From: Microcaldota archaeon | Lineage (GTDB): Archaea > Micrarchaeota > Micrarchaeia > Anstonellales > Anstonellaceae | Direction of reading: 5' to 3' | NCBI GenBank assembly: GCA_026414325.1 | Contig: JAOAJF010000018.1 | Span: 1 to 16,441 of the forward strand | DNA: 16,441 bases | Part shown: positions 7,214 through 14,768 of the stretch, one piece after another | Position numbering within the stretch: position 1 is the stretch's first letter | Layout of the letters: each line of letters begins with the position of its first letter | Translations under genes and position numbers: made by a program | Notes under the pieces: model-generated | Told to the model about the DNA's origin: nothing | The model's database searches: none | Seen by the model: only the letters and a program-made list of their open reading frames with translations

Positions 7214-8843
7214 TTTTTCCTTCTCCGTAATTTTCTACTATAAACTTTTCTATTTTGTATTTCTTAATATTTTTTAAAATCTCAATTTTTTTCTTTTTTT
7301 CTATTCTAATTGGACTTAATTTTAATTTATGAAGTTTTTCTTTTTTAGGTATAGTTTTAGTTCTAATTTTAATATTCTTTATTATAAAAGTTTTTGGAAT
7401 ATTTTTTTTCTTTATTTTATATCTAACTAAAAGAAAAGAAGGTTCTTTTTCTTGAGCTTCTACTCTCTTTAAATTTTTCTCTCTATTTATTTTTTCTTTT
7501 TCTCTTGTTTTTCTTCTAAAGATTTTTCTATTTTCTATTTTCTTTTTATCTATTTTTTCTATCTGATTTATATTCTGCTCTTTTTTCTGCTCTTTTGTTT
7601 TATTTACTTTATAAGGCTCTTTTATTTGCTCTTTTTCTCTTATTTTCTTTTCTTCCTCCTTTCTATTTTCTAATCCTAAGATTTGTTTTTCTTTTCTTAT
7701 TATTTTAGAACTGTTAGTTGCATTTTTTGCTATATTATTTAAAACAAAGTTAGAAGAATAAGAATTTTCTATCTTTTTTACTTTGTTGGGTTTTGAACTT
7801 AGAGCTAGAGGAAAATAACTTTTAGTATAAGTAGCAGGATTTATTTTTTCTTCTTTGAGCAAGAATCTATTTAATCCAATTTCTATTTTTGTTTGTTTAG
7901 TTAAATTTTTTACTTTTTGAACATTAGTTGGATTTGTGCCTATCTCTTCAAAAACCGCTTTAGAATAATAGTTTTTTTTATCCTTAGCTTTTTTTTCTGA
8001 ATGAACATTTTCTAAATTATTTTCTAAATTAAAATTTATTTGAAAAATAGGTCTACTATATTCTAAAAACACTATATTATTTAAAATTTTGAGAGCATAA
8101 AAATATTTTTTAATCATCTCTCTTGTTTTAGAAACATTAAATTCATAATTATTTTTATCAATTAGTGGTATTTGTAAATATTTATCGTTAGTTATAAATT
8201 TTCCTTGTTCTATTTCATAAAAGACCAAATCATTATTTATAGAACGAGCAAAAATTTTGTCATTTAAAATATAGCTTAAAGTAACTGACGGTAAAGACTT
8301 TTTACTGATCTCTTGAGCTGTTAATTTATAACTTTCTGGTATATCCTCTTTAAAATCAGTATATTTTAAAACCAGTTTAAGCTCTTTTTTTAAATTTAAG
8401 TCAACAATTATATTCTCTAGGCCTGGTCTATACTCTTGAAAATTATACATACAAGTTATAAAATGCGCTTTATCATTTTCTTTAATATATACCTCAAATC
8501 CACAGCCAGCAAAGCCAATTCTATAATCTTCATAATAATCCATTATGTAGTCTTGATATTTTTCTAAATTTTCTTTGGCTGCTTTTCCTTCGTATAAACC
8601 AACAATACCATTATCATAGCCTTGAATTATCTGGCCATAGTTTGTGTTTCCAACTTTAAATTTTTCATTTTTTTTAAAGCCATCAATTAATCTTTGTCCT
8701 TTTTGAAGCTGAATTTTTTCTACTGCTATTAACTCGTTTTTTAATCCTCTTATCTCTACTAAAACATCTATTTTCTTAAAAGGATAGATTCTTTCTTTAA
8801 GATTAGTTAAAAAATTTTTTATTTTACTAAAATTGAAAGGCAT
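7161..8843 (-). CDS. orphan lysine-rich protein of 560 aa
   Basis: I do not recognise this protein. No signal peptide or membrane helix is visible, so it is probably cytoplasmic. Residues 1 to about 270 look like a folded region (a VLVEIRGL strand, a NGIVGLYEG turn, and a cysteine pair in GFAGCGF and FITCMY). From about 300 on, and especially 385-545, the sequence is dominated by K, E, I, N and R, giving a very basic, low-complexity or helical tail. No Walker, zinc-finger or nuclease motif was found. ATG 8843 has a GGTG Shine-Dalgarno (8854-8851). The downstream two-helix protein is coupled to it. It is divergent from the giant surface protein. A lineage-specific nucleic-acid- or membrane-surface-binding role is possible from the charge, but unproven. 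Confidence 0.8.
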   Translation of the reverse strand: MPFNFSKIKNFLTNLKERIYPFKKIDVLVEIRGLKNELIAVEKIQLQKGQRLIDGFKKNEKFKVGNTNYGQIIQGYDNGIVGLYEGKAAKENLEKYQDYIMDYYEDYRIGFAGCGFEVYIKENDKAHFITCMYNFQEYRPGLENIIVDLNLKKELKLVLKYTDFKEDIPESYKLTAQEISKKSLPSVTLSYILNDKIFARSINNDLVFYEIEQGKFITNDKYLQIPLIDKNNYEFNVSKTREMIKKYFYALKILNNIVFLEYSRPIFQINFNLENNLENVHSEKKAKDKKNYYSKAVFEEIGTNPTNVQKVKNLTKQTKIEIGLNRFLLKEEKINPATYTKSYFPLALSSKPNKVKKIENSYSSNFVLNNIAKNATNSSKIIRKEKQILGLENRKEEEKKIREKEQIKEPYKVNKTKEQKKEQNINQIEKIDKKKIENRKIFRRKTREKEKINREKNLKRVEAQEKEPSFLLVRYKIKKKNIPKTFIIKNIKIRTKTIPKKEKLHKLKLSPIRIEKKKKIEILKNIKKYKIEKFIVENYGEGKNGKRNKKPTYISSSKSY

Positions 8844-8877
8844 TTTTTAACACCAAGCAAAAAATTTTAGGAAAGAT

Positions 8878-8889
8878 AAATTTAAATTT
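8878..8889. promoter_or_regulatory. palindromic TATA element between divergent genes
   Basis: AAATTTAAATTT is a perfect 12-nt palindrome in the 89-bp divergent spacer. Reading right, it predicts a transcription start near 8910, before the AAGGTG signal (8922-8927) and TTG 8933. Reading left, it predicts a start near 8857, before GGTG (8854-8851) and ATG 8843. Both flanks are purine-rich on the proper strand (GAAAGAT; AAAAGCAATC), as BRE elements are. One element may thus serve both genes. Confidence 0.45.
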
Positions 8890-8932
8890 GATTGCTTTTT
8901 TATATTTTATGTAGAATGAACAAGGTGTTTTT

Positions 8933-11900
8933 TTGAAAAAAACTTTTTTTTTGTTTTTCTTATTTTTGTTTTTAAATCTTTTTTTTAGCCAATATAGTGC
9001 TGAGGAGTTAAAAATTTCTAATATAGCTTTAGATGCAAGCTGTAAAAAATTTTGGGAAAAAGACCTTTCTAAAGAATATATTTTATCTAAATCAAACGAG
9101 TTTATAAAGCTTTATAGCTCTCTCTCTGGTATAAAAAGAAACATTTATAATCCAGCTCTTTTTTACACCCTCGAATCTTTAGAATTAAACAATTGGTCTA
9201 CTTCTGATGTAGATGTATATGCACTAGATCTTAAAGTTCCAGCCGAATTTTCTAAAGAAAAAGAAAAAATAAAGTCAGCATATTCTAAAGTTCAAAAAGC
9301 AAAAAGCTCTTATGCTCAAGCCTCTAAATTTTATGACCAAATTACAAAGACCTTTGGTCTTTCTTTATATTTAAAATTCATCTCTATTTCCTTAAGAGCA
9401 GTAGACCCACTCAAGTTTTATTCTGATCTTTTAAATTTATTGACGTTCTTTTTTGATCAATTTCTAGGTGGTCTTCTTACAAACGATTTTGTTGATTTTT
9501 CTATTTCTTGGGAAGATTCGATGGCTGATGCAACAGACTCATTACAAAGCTGTGTTTCTGCTCTTGATACAATTTTTAAATCTGCTGAAAACAAAGCACT
9601 AAAACTTTATGAAAATGGAATTGAGGAGCCTTCATACTTTGGAAAGCCAAAGGAGGTTTATAATCAATGGAAAGAATTTGTAAAATTCTCTAAAATATAT
9701 TCCAATCCCCAATCCTTTGACGAAAGCACAACACCATCTTTTCTTTATGGTTTGGTTTATAGAAATTCTAATTTAGTTAGAGATACTTGTAATTTAGAGC
9801 AGCCTTTTCCTATTTTTTATTCTACAGACGAGATATTTAACACTGCATGTATAGCTTCAGAGGGCTCCCTTCTAGAATTTGCACTTACTATGAATTTAAA
9901 ATTAAACCAGGCTATTGATATTTTAGAAAAAGAAAGAGACGAGGCTAAAACTATTAATTCAAACTTAAAGAAGGAAGCAGAAGAGAAAATAAAGAAAGTA
10001 CAATTTAACGAACCACTCAAATTCAGCCAAGAAGACTTATTTTTTGCTCCAACAACCTCTTTTAAAGTTTTAAATGTTAGTGGTGAGCTAAATCAACTTT
10101 ACAATTCTATGATTTTTTATTCTAATCAGGCAAAGGCTTATTTTGATTCTGCTCAAAGGTCTAAGAAAGCAGTAGAACAAATTCAACTTTTTAAAAACTC
10201 TTCTGAAAACTATAGGCTAGCTATACAAGCCGCAGAACAATTAGAACAATTAATGAAACAAAAATCAAATATTTCTTGCCACTATGCAAATTCAGAATTA
10301 AATTCACTTTTTTTGGCTATTAAAAAATTAGAGGCTGAAAAAAATCACTCAGCCTTAGGACAGGCATTGGAGATTTACAATTCTGCTTCTAGTCTAATTC
10401 AAAAAGCCCAAAGCTCTAGTAAAGAATCTGATAAATACCTAAGCTGCAAAGAGGCCTACTTTTTAATATTAAATGGTCAGCAAAAGTCAGCCCAATCAAT
10501 CTCAATTTCTAGAACCCTTCTAAATAAATTTTTAGAATATATTGTAGCAGGAGAAAAAATGGGTGCAGATGTTTCTGTCTATAAAGAGAAACACGCTGAA
10601 TTTAAAAAATTGTTAGACCTCAACTACTCTTTAGACCCACAAGATATTCAGTCAAACATTCTCTCTATAAAAAATTATTTGCATAATTTTATGGAAGAAG
10701 AAAATAATTTACATGAAACTATTTTAGAATTGCTTGATAAATCTCAAGGAACGCAAAAAGAATTTTTAAATTCTTATAATCAAAAACTCAAAGCTTATAG
10801 GGAAAACGACCAATGGAACTTATATGCATTTAAAAATAGAAACGCTTTGCTTAGTTTTCTTAGATCCTCTTTAAAACAATTACAAAATAATTTAGAAAAT
10901 TATGTTAAATCCTATATTTGCAAAAACGCATCCTTTTATAGCAATTACCAATTAGCCATAGTGGACGAAAGTTTTAAAATAGTTGCAAGTTGGGAAAGCA
11001 GCAATCCTCTGGATATTTCTTTTATAGATGGCTTGCAACTCTCCTGTCCATTAGAAGCAGACCTTTCTAATTCTGCAATAAAGGAAAAATCAAAGAATAT
11101 AGAAAGCGCAATCATTTCTAACAAAACACTAAAACTTGTGCTCTCTTCTTTATCTTCTTTAGAAAAAATATCTATTAATTTTACAGATGAAAAGAAAGCA
11201 TTTTCTTCAACATTACAAAACTGCTTATTAACAATTTCAAGCTCTGATAAAATTTCTTTAGAATCAAATTATTCGATAAATAGTTTATATCAAACCAATT
11301 CCGTTCAATTTTATGTTCCTTGGACTACAATAAATGATAATCTAGACTCTAAGCTTTATTCTCAGACTGGAGTTTATAATGGAATCTTAACAATGTATAA
11401 TTCTAGCCCAGCAATAAGATTTGTTCTCCCTCTTTCCTCTTCTAAAGTTTTAGCTAATGTTATAGTAAAGTCAAGCTTAGCAAGACAATTTGATTATTCT
11501 GAGCAAAAACTAACTCCAGATAAAGAAGGCTATTTTATCTATTCTTATAAATTAAATTTAGGAAAACTTCCATGTAAAAATATCCTTTTAGAGAGAGTAG
11601 AAAAATTTAGTAACATCTCTAATTTAGAGATATTCTCAACTAATGCTGCTATAAAAAATATTAAAACTTATTCTGGAGGGGAGCTAAGCTATTGGAAAGC
11701 AACAATTAATTCTCAATCTGAGCCAATAATTCTGAGTATTTCTTTCAAATTCTCTGATTTAGAAAAATGGTTTAATTCTTCTTATTCTGAGCTTTTAGAG
11801 AAGGCAAAAGAAGCTCAGGACAGCTATAGCCTCAATCTTTTAGAAAGCGCAAAACAATCTTTTCAGTCCAAAGATTATACTTCTGCAGCAAAAAAGTTAG

Positions 11901-13090
11901 CTGAAGTACAAAAAAGATTAGCTAATCTTATACTCAAAAAAGAAAAAATAGAACTTGCCAAAGAAAAAATTTTATCTGTTACAAAAAAGATAGAAGAACT
12001 TTCAGGGTTTAATTCTACTGATAATAAAAAAATATTAAATATTAAAACACTGCTAAACTCTTTGACTAATGCTGTTCAATCTGCAAATAGAACTTTGAGT
12101 TTAGATCCAGATAATGCAATAGATAATTTGGAAAAATCAATAGAAAAAACTAATAAAGATATTCAAAAGGAGTTATCTAGTTTAGAGCCAAAAACACAAA
12201 AAAGATTAGATACTCTCATTAGTATTTATTCTAAAGCAAAATTAGATCAATCAAATTTAGCTTCCATCTCTGATAAATTAGGCAAAATTAGAGAAGCAAT
12301 AATTGAAAACGATTTTATTAAAGCTTTACTTAATCTTTATTCTGCTTCAGATGCTTTAGATAAAGAAGAAAAAGCAGCTGTTGATTTACTTTTAGAAAAG
12401 TTAGCCGAATTAAACTCCAAAAAAACAAAATTACAAAACTCTGCTGACGAGCTTATAGTAAAATGGGATAAATACTTCTCAGATGCAAAATTATTGGAAG
12501 GAGCAAAAATACTTTTTAGACCTCCAATTGCTAGTAAAGATGTACAAAATTACAAAAAGCCTATTGTAAATTTGTTTAAAAACTGGGTCGAAGAAAATAG
12601 CACAAAAATAGATAAACTTGCTTTAGCTATTGAAAAAAATGAACTTATTTTGTCAAGAGCAGAGGATTCTATAAACTCTAGTTATGCTTCTTATAGCCAG
12701 GCCAAAGCTAAATTAGAGGAAAAAGCTCTTTCCTTATTAAAAACAGCTAAAGCCTTAAATTCAAAACAAGATTCAGCCAAAGCTTTAGAGCAGGAAGATA
12801 TAGCAAAAGCTGAAGAATTAATAGAAAAAGAAGAATATGGCCAAGCAATTGTTTTATTAGACAGGTTGTTAAGAGCCAGCCATTCTTTTGAAGCAGAAAA
12901 AGAAAAAGGCTCGCTACCAATTTTTGAGATCTTTGTTTCTTTAATTTTCATTTTAGCTATAGCGTATGTTCTGCTTCAATCTCAAAAAAAGAAAAAAGCT
13001 CAAGAAAAAAAAGAAATTAAAACTTTAAAAAAATCTGAAGAAAACGTAGAAGAAAACAAAAATATAGAACAAAAACAAATTAAAAATTAA
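8933..13090 (+). CDS. giant secreted coiled-coil surface protein, C-terminally membrane-anchored
   Basis: The 1385-aa protein opens with a signal peptide (KK, then a Phe/Leu-rich core to about residue 18; likely cleaved near YSA, 21-23). It closes with one membrane helix (about 1329-1350) and a short Lys/Glu-rich tail, so nearly all of it should lie outside the cell. Long helical, coiled-coil-like stretches (about 320-640 and 955-1320) flank a probable beta-rich domain (about 788-955) that ends in an FKFSDLEKWF motif. At least a dozen N-x-S/T sequons suggest N-glycosylation. The start is TTG 8933, supported by AAGGTG 5 nt upstream and an intact signal peptide directly after it. I cannot place it in a named family; an adhesin-, stalk- or envelope-spacer-like role is inference. 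No frameshift is visible over 4.1 kb. Confidence 0.88.
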   Translation: MKKTFFLFFLFLFLNLFFSQYSAEELKISNIALDASCKKFWEKDLSKEYILSKSNEFIKLYSSLSGIKRNIYNPALFYTLESLELNNWSTSDVDVYALDLKVPAEFSKEKEKIKSAYSKVQKAKSSYAQASKFYDQITKTFGLSLYLKFISISLRAVDPLKFYSDLLNLLTFFFDQFLGGLLTNDFVDFSISWEDSMADATDSLQSCVSALDTIFKSAENKALKLYENGIEEPSYFGKPKEVYNQWKEFVKFSKIYSNPQSFDESTTPSFLYGLVYRNSNLVRDTCNLEQPFPIFYSTDEIFNTACIASEGSLLEFALTMNLKLNQAIDILEKERDEAKTINSNLKKEAEEKIKKVQFNEPLKFSQEDLFFAPTTSFKVLNVSGELNQLYNSMIFYSNQAKAYFDSAQRSKKAVEQIQLFKNSSENYRLAIQAAEQLEQLMKQKSNISCHYANSELNSLFLAIKKLEAEKNHSALGQALEIYNSASSLIQKAQSSSKESDKYLSCKEAYFLILNGQQKSAQSISISRTLLNKFLEYIVAGEKMGADVSVYKEKHAEFKKLLDLNYSLDPQDIQSNILSIKNYLHNFMEEENNLHETILELLDKSQGTQKEFLNSYNQKLKAYRENDQWNLYAFKNRNALLSFLRSSLKQLQNNLENYVKSYICKNASFYSNYQLAIVDESFKIVASWESSNPLDISFIDGLQLSCPLEADLSNSAIKEKSKNIESAIISNKTLKLVLSSLSSLEKISINFTDEKKAFSSTLQNCLLTISSSDKISLESNYSINSLYQTNSVQFYVPWTTINDNLDSKLYSQTGVYNGILTMYNSSPAIRFVLPLSSSKVLANVIVKSSLARQFDYSEQKLTPDKEGYFIYSYKLNLGKLPCKNILLERVEKFSNISNLEIFSTNAAIKNIKTYSGGELSYWKATINSQSEPIILSISFKFSDLEKWFNSSYSELLEKAKEAQDSYSLNLLESAKQSFQSKDYTSAAKKLAEVQKRLANLILKKEKIELAKEKILSVTKKIEELSGFNSTDNKKILNIKTLLNSLTNAVQSANRTLSLDPDNAIDNLEKSIEKTNKDIQKELSSLEPKTQKRLDTLISIYSKAKLDQSNLASISDKLGKIREAIIENDFIKALLNLYSASDALDKEEKAAVDLLLEKLAELNSKKTKLQNSADELIVKWDKYFSDAKLLEGAKILFRPPIASKDVQNYKKPIVNLFKNWVEENSTKIDKLALAIEKNELILSRAEDSINSSYASYSQAKAKLEEKALSLLKTAKALNSKQDSAKALEQEDIAKAEELIEKEEYGQAIVLLDRLLRASHSFEAEKEKGSLPIFEIFVSLIFILAIAYVLLQSQKKKKAQEKKEIKTLKKSEENVEENKNIEQKQIKN

Positions 13091-13115
13091 ATCCTAATAA
13101 TTCAGAACTTAGAAC

Positions 13116-13868
13116 TTAGAAGGTGCCAGAAGCTCCTCCCCCACCGCTTCTTCCCCCTCCAAATCTTGAATAGCCAACAGCTGTTGTAGGTTTTTTTTGC
13201 TGCTGGACTGGTCTTCTAATATGGGTTCTATCTTCCTCTCCTCTTGTTGGTGGTGGTTGATAGAAATTTTTTAGTTTTTCACTTATTTTAAAAAGAAGTA
13301 TAAAAAAGAAAATAAAGGCAATAGCAAATATAACTAAAAATTCAAGAAATCCAATCCCACCGCCCCCTCCTCCAGTCTGATTTCTTGGAGTATAATTTTG
13401 GTTTATCTCTTGAGCTATTGCTTGTAAAAAGTAAAGAACTCCTTCATTATAATTATTATTTTTTAATGAAGGCACAAGTTTTTCTCTTGCTATTTGCCCT
13501 ACTTTTCCATCTGGTAGAGTTCCTTCTAGACCGTACCCAACTTCTAAGCGCCATCCTCTATCTGCAGTTGCTATTACTAATAAAAGTCCATTATCCTCAT
13601 TTGCTTTTCCTATCGCATTTTTCTCAAAAGTTTTTTGTGCAAAAGAATTTATGTCGTATGGTTGAGTAGAGGGTACAATAACAATTGCTAATTCTACTCC
13701 TTTTTTTGTATTTAGTTGAGCACAAATTTGCTCAATTTGTGTTTTATAATTTGGACCAATAACACCTGAAAAATCATTTAGACAGGGGGAAATTCTTGGA
13801 ATATCTTGAGCAAGAAATACTGGAAATAAAAGTAAAACAAAAAATAATAAAATAGCAGATTTTCTCAT
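13116..13868 (-). CDS. TPM-domain membrane protein (YgcG-like)
   Basis: The 250-aa protein has a signal peptide (1-20) and a TPM domain (about 25-155). The TPM domain shows LNDFSGVIGP, a GVELAIVIVPST strand, NGLLLVIATADRGWRLEVGYGLEG and a DGKVGQIAREKLVP segment. A glycine run and a membrane helix (about 173-196) follow, then a cytoplasmic tail ending in FGGGRSGGGG, the usual Gly/Ser end of YgcG-type proteins. TPM domains are found in membrane-protein quality control and envelope stress; the biochemical role is unsettled. It lies 12 nt after lemA with an AGAGG signal, forming the common lemA-TPM operon. This partnership supports both calls. Confidence 0.93.
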   Translation of the reverse strand: MRKSAILLFFVLLLFPVFLAQDIPRISPCLNDFSGVIGPNYKTQIEQICAQLNTKKGVELAIVIVPSTQPYDINSFAQKTFEKNAIGKANEDNGLLLVIATADRGWRLEVGYGLEGTLPDGKVGQIAREKLVPSLKNNNYNEGVLYFLQAIAQEINQNYTPRNQTGGGGGGIGFLEFLVIFAIAFIFFFILLFKISEKLKNFYQPPPTRGEEDRTHIRRPVQQQKKPTTAVGYSRFGGGRSGGGGASGTF

Positions 13869-13880
13869 AATCCTCTACCT

Positions 13881-14456
13881 TCAATCTTCAAATACTCTGG
13901 GTGCTTTTTCTGCCCCAGCCTGAGCCTTAAACAATGGCTTTGGACTAGTGTGGCCAAAGGCTGATGCAATAACTACTGTTGGAAAACTTTTAATTGCAAC
14001 ATTGTATCTAGTAACTGCCTGATTATATCTTTCTCTTTCTACTGCAATTCTATTTTCAGTTCCTGCAAGCTCATCCATTAATTTATTTACTCCCTCGTTG
14101 GCTTTTAGGGTAGGATAATTTTCCATCACAACTAAAAGCCTACTTACTGCTGAATCTAATTGCTGAGCAGTTTCTATTTTTTCAGAAGGAGTTTTTGCTT
14201 CTGCCCACTGGCTTCTAAGAGCAGTAATTTGTGTTAAAAGACTTTCTTCGTGTTTCATATATCTTTTTACTGTATTTACAAGATTTGGAATTAAGTCTAC
14301 TCTTCTTTGGTATTGGTTTTCTACTTGGGCCCAAGCAGCAGCAACCTCTGCTTCTTTCTGTACTAAATCATTGTATGTAAGCCCAATCCATAAAAAAAAT
14401 AAAACAACTAAAAAACCAATTCCAAGCAAAATAGGTTTTAAATTTATCTGGCTCAT
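13881..14456 (-). CDS. lemA: LemA family membrane protein
   Basis: The 191-aa protein has a single N-terminal membrane helix (about 8-27) and then the LemA helical domain. Hallmarks are the NQYQRRVDLIPNLVNTVK motif (47-64), the ENYPTLKAN segment, the LAGTENRIAVERERYNQAVTRYN helix, and the FPTVVIASAFG end. LemA proteins occur widely next to TPM-domain proteins, as here; their role in the envelope is poorly known. The length is typical. ATG 14456 has no Shine-Dalgarno. A TATA-like AAAATTTAAA at 14490-14481 is centred about 26 nt before it, so the mRNA is probably leaderless or nearly so. Confidence 0.95.
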   Translation of the reverse strand: MSQINLKPILLGIGFLVVLFFLWIGLTYNDLVQKEAEVAAAWAQVENQYQRRVDLIPNLVNTVKRYMKHEESLLTQITALRSQWAEAKTPSEKIETAQQLDSAVSRLLVVMENYPTLKANEGVNKLMDELAGTENRIAVERERYNQAVTRYNVAIKSFPTVVIASAFGHTSPKPLFKAQAGAEKAPRVFED

Positions 14457-14480
14457 AGTCTAAATTTATTTTGCAGTGTT

Positions 14481-14490
14481 TTTAAATTTT
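14481..14490 (-). promoter_or_regulatory. TATA-like element for the lemA-TPM operon
   Basis: AAAATTTAAA on the reverse strand is centred about 29 nt upstream of the lemA ATG, predicting a transcription start around 14459 and almost no leader. This matches the lack of a Shine-Dalgarno signal. Confidence 0.4.
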
Positions 14491-14524
14491 TTGTTCTTCT
14501 TTGTTCTTTGTTCTTCTTTATTCT
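14491..14524. repeat. short pyrimidine tandem repeat
   Basis: TTGTTCT occurs at 14491-14497, 14501-14507 and 14508-14514, followed by the variant TTATTCT at 14518-14524. It lies between tRNA-Met and the lemA promoter. Read on the - strand it is purine-rich, so it is not a U-run terminator for the tRNA. It is probably simple-sequence DNA. Confidence 0.4.
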
Positions 14525-14540
14525 CTTTATAAAGGAGTTA

Positions 14541-14674
14541 TGCCAAGGGGGGGATTTGAACCCCCGACTTCCAGATTTCCCAACCTTGCCTTTTATATCA
14601 TCGCAACTATTGCTCATCACTCATAAATAAAATTTATGAGTCTGGCACTCTAAACCAGGCTGAGTTACCTTGGC
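14541..14674 (-). tRNA. elongator tRNA-Met (CAT) with a 58-nt intron
   Basis: The gene spans 134 nt on the reverse strand. The exons join to a 76-nt cloverleaf: acceptor GCCAAGG/CCTTGGC, D stem ACTC/GAGT, anticodon stem CCAGA/TCTGG with spliced loop CTCATAA (anticodon CAT, 14638-14636), T arm GGGGG-TTCAAAT-CCCCC, discriminator A at 14541, no encoded CCA. The absence of the initiator's GGG/CCC anticodon-stem pairs points to elongator Met. A modified AUA-reading tRNA-Ile(CAT) is the alternative and is less likely, because the loop and the AAGTCGGGGG variable-T region fit archaeal elongator Met. The intron is at the canonical 37/38 site. Confidence 0.93.
14577..14634 (-). other. archaeal tRNA intron with bulge-helix-bulge splice motif
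   Basis: Splicing after A37 (14635) and before A38 (14576) is supported by a fold found by hand. The central 4-bp helix is CTCA (32-35) with intron TGGG, one G-U pair. The flanking 3-nt bulges are TA|A and AA|A. The anticodon stem lies on one side and an ATTTT/AAGGT helix in the intron on the other. This is the canonical substrate of the archaeal splicing endonuclease. Confidence 0.85.
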
Positions 14675-14699
14675 ACCAATAATCAATAGTTTGTTTTTT

Positions 14700-14714
14700 T
14701 CATATATACTTTCC
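14700..14714 (-). promoter_or_regulatory. promoter of tRNA-Met
   Basis: On the reverse strand GGAAAGTATATATGA places a clear TATATA core (centre about 14705) behind a purine-rich BRE-like GGAAAG. The expected start, about 26 nt on, is near 14679, only 5 nt before the mature tRNA 5' end at 14674. Confidence 0.55.
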
Positions 14715-14768
14715 TATATATAATATTCATCCATTTAGTTTTTTATTTTATCTATTTATAATTTTTAT

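Noticed and set aside
7300..7720. T/A-rich, repeat-looking DNA suggesting a CRISPR or satellite array.
   Set aside because: There are no regularly spaced identical repeats; the pattern comes from runs of Lys, Glu and Ile codons in the 560-aa gene.
12691..12951. Antisense frame of 86 aa within the giant surface protein gene.
   Set aside because: A shadow of the coiled-coil coding sequence; serine/alanine-rich composition is the complement of the sense codons, and no start signal is seen.
13104..13117. Tandem AGAACTT x2 near the convergent ends of the surface protein and the TPM gene.
   Set aside because: Only two short copies, overlapping the TPM stop codon; simple sequence is the likelier explanation.
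13385..13669. 94-aa + strand frame over the TPM gene.
   Set aside because: Opposite a confidently assigned family protein; leucine-rich composition is an artefact of the antisense reading.
14598..14620. C/D box guide RNA within the tRNA-Met intron: GTGATGA (14620-14614) resembles a C box and CGATGA (14603-14598) a C' box.
   Set aside because: No CTGA-type D or D' box is present in the intron, and no guide next to one can be defined. The two GATGA copies are not enough.
14541..14674. Initiator tRNA-Met.
   Set aside because: The anticodon stem is CCAGA/TCTGG and lacks the three G-C pairs expected in an initiator; the acceptor begins with a G-C pair.
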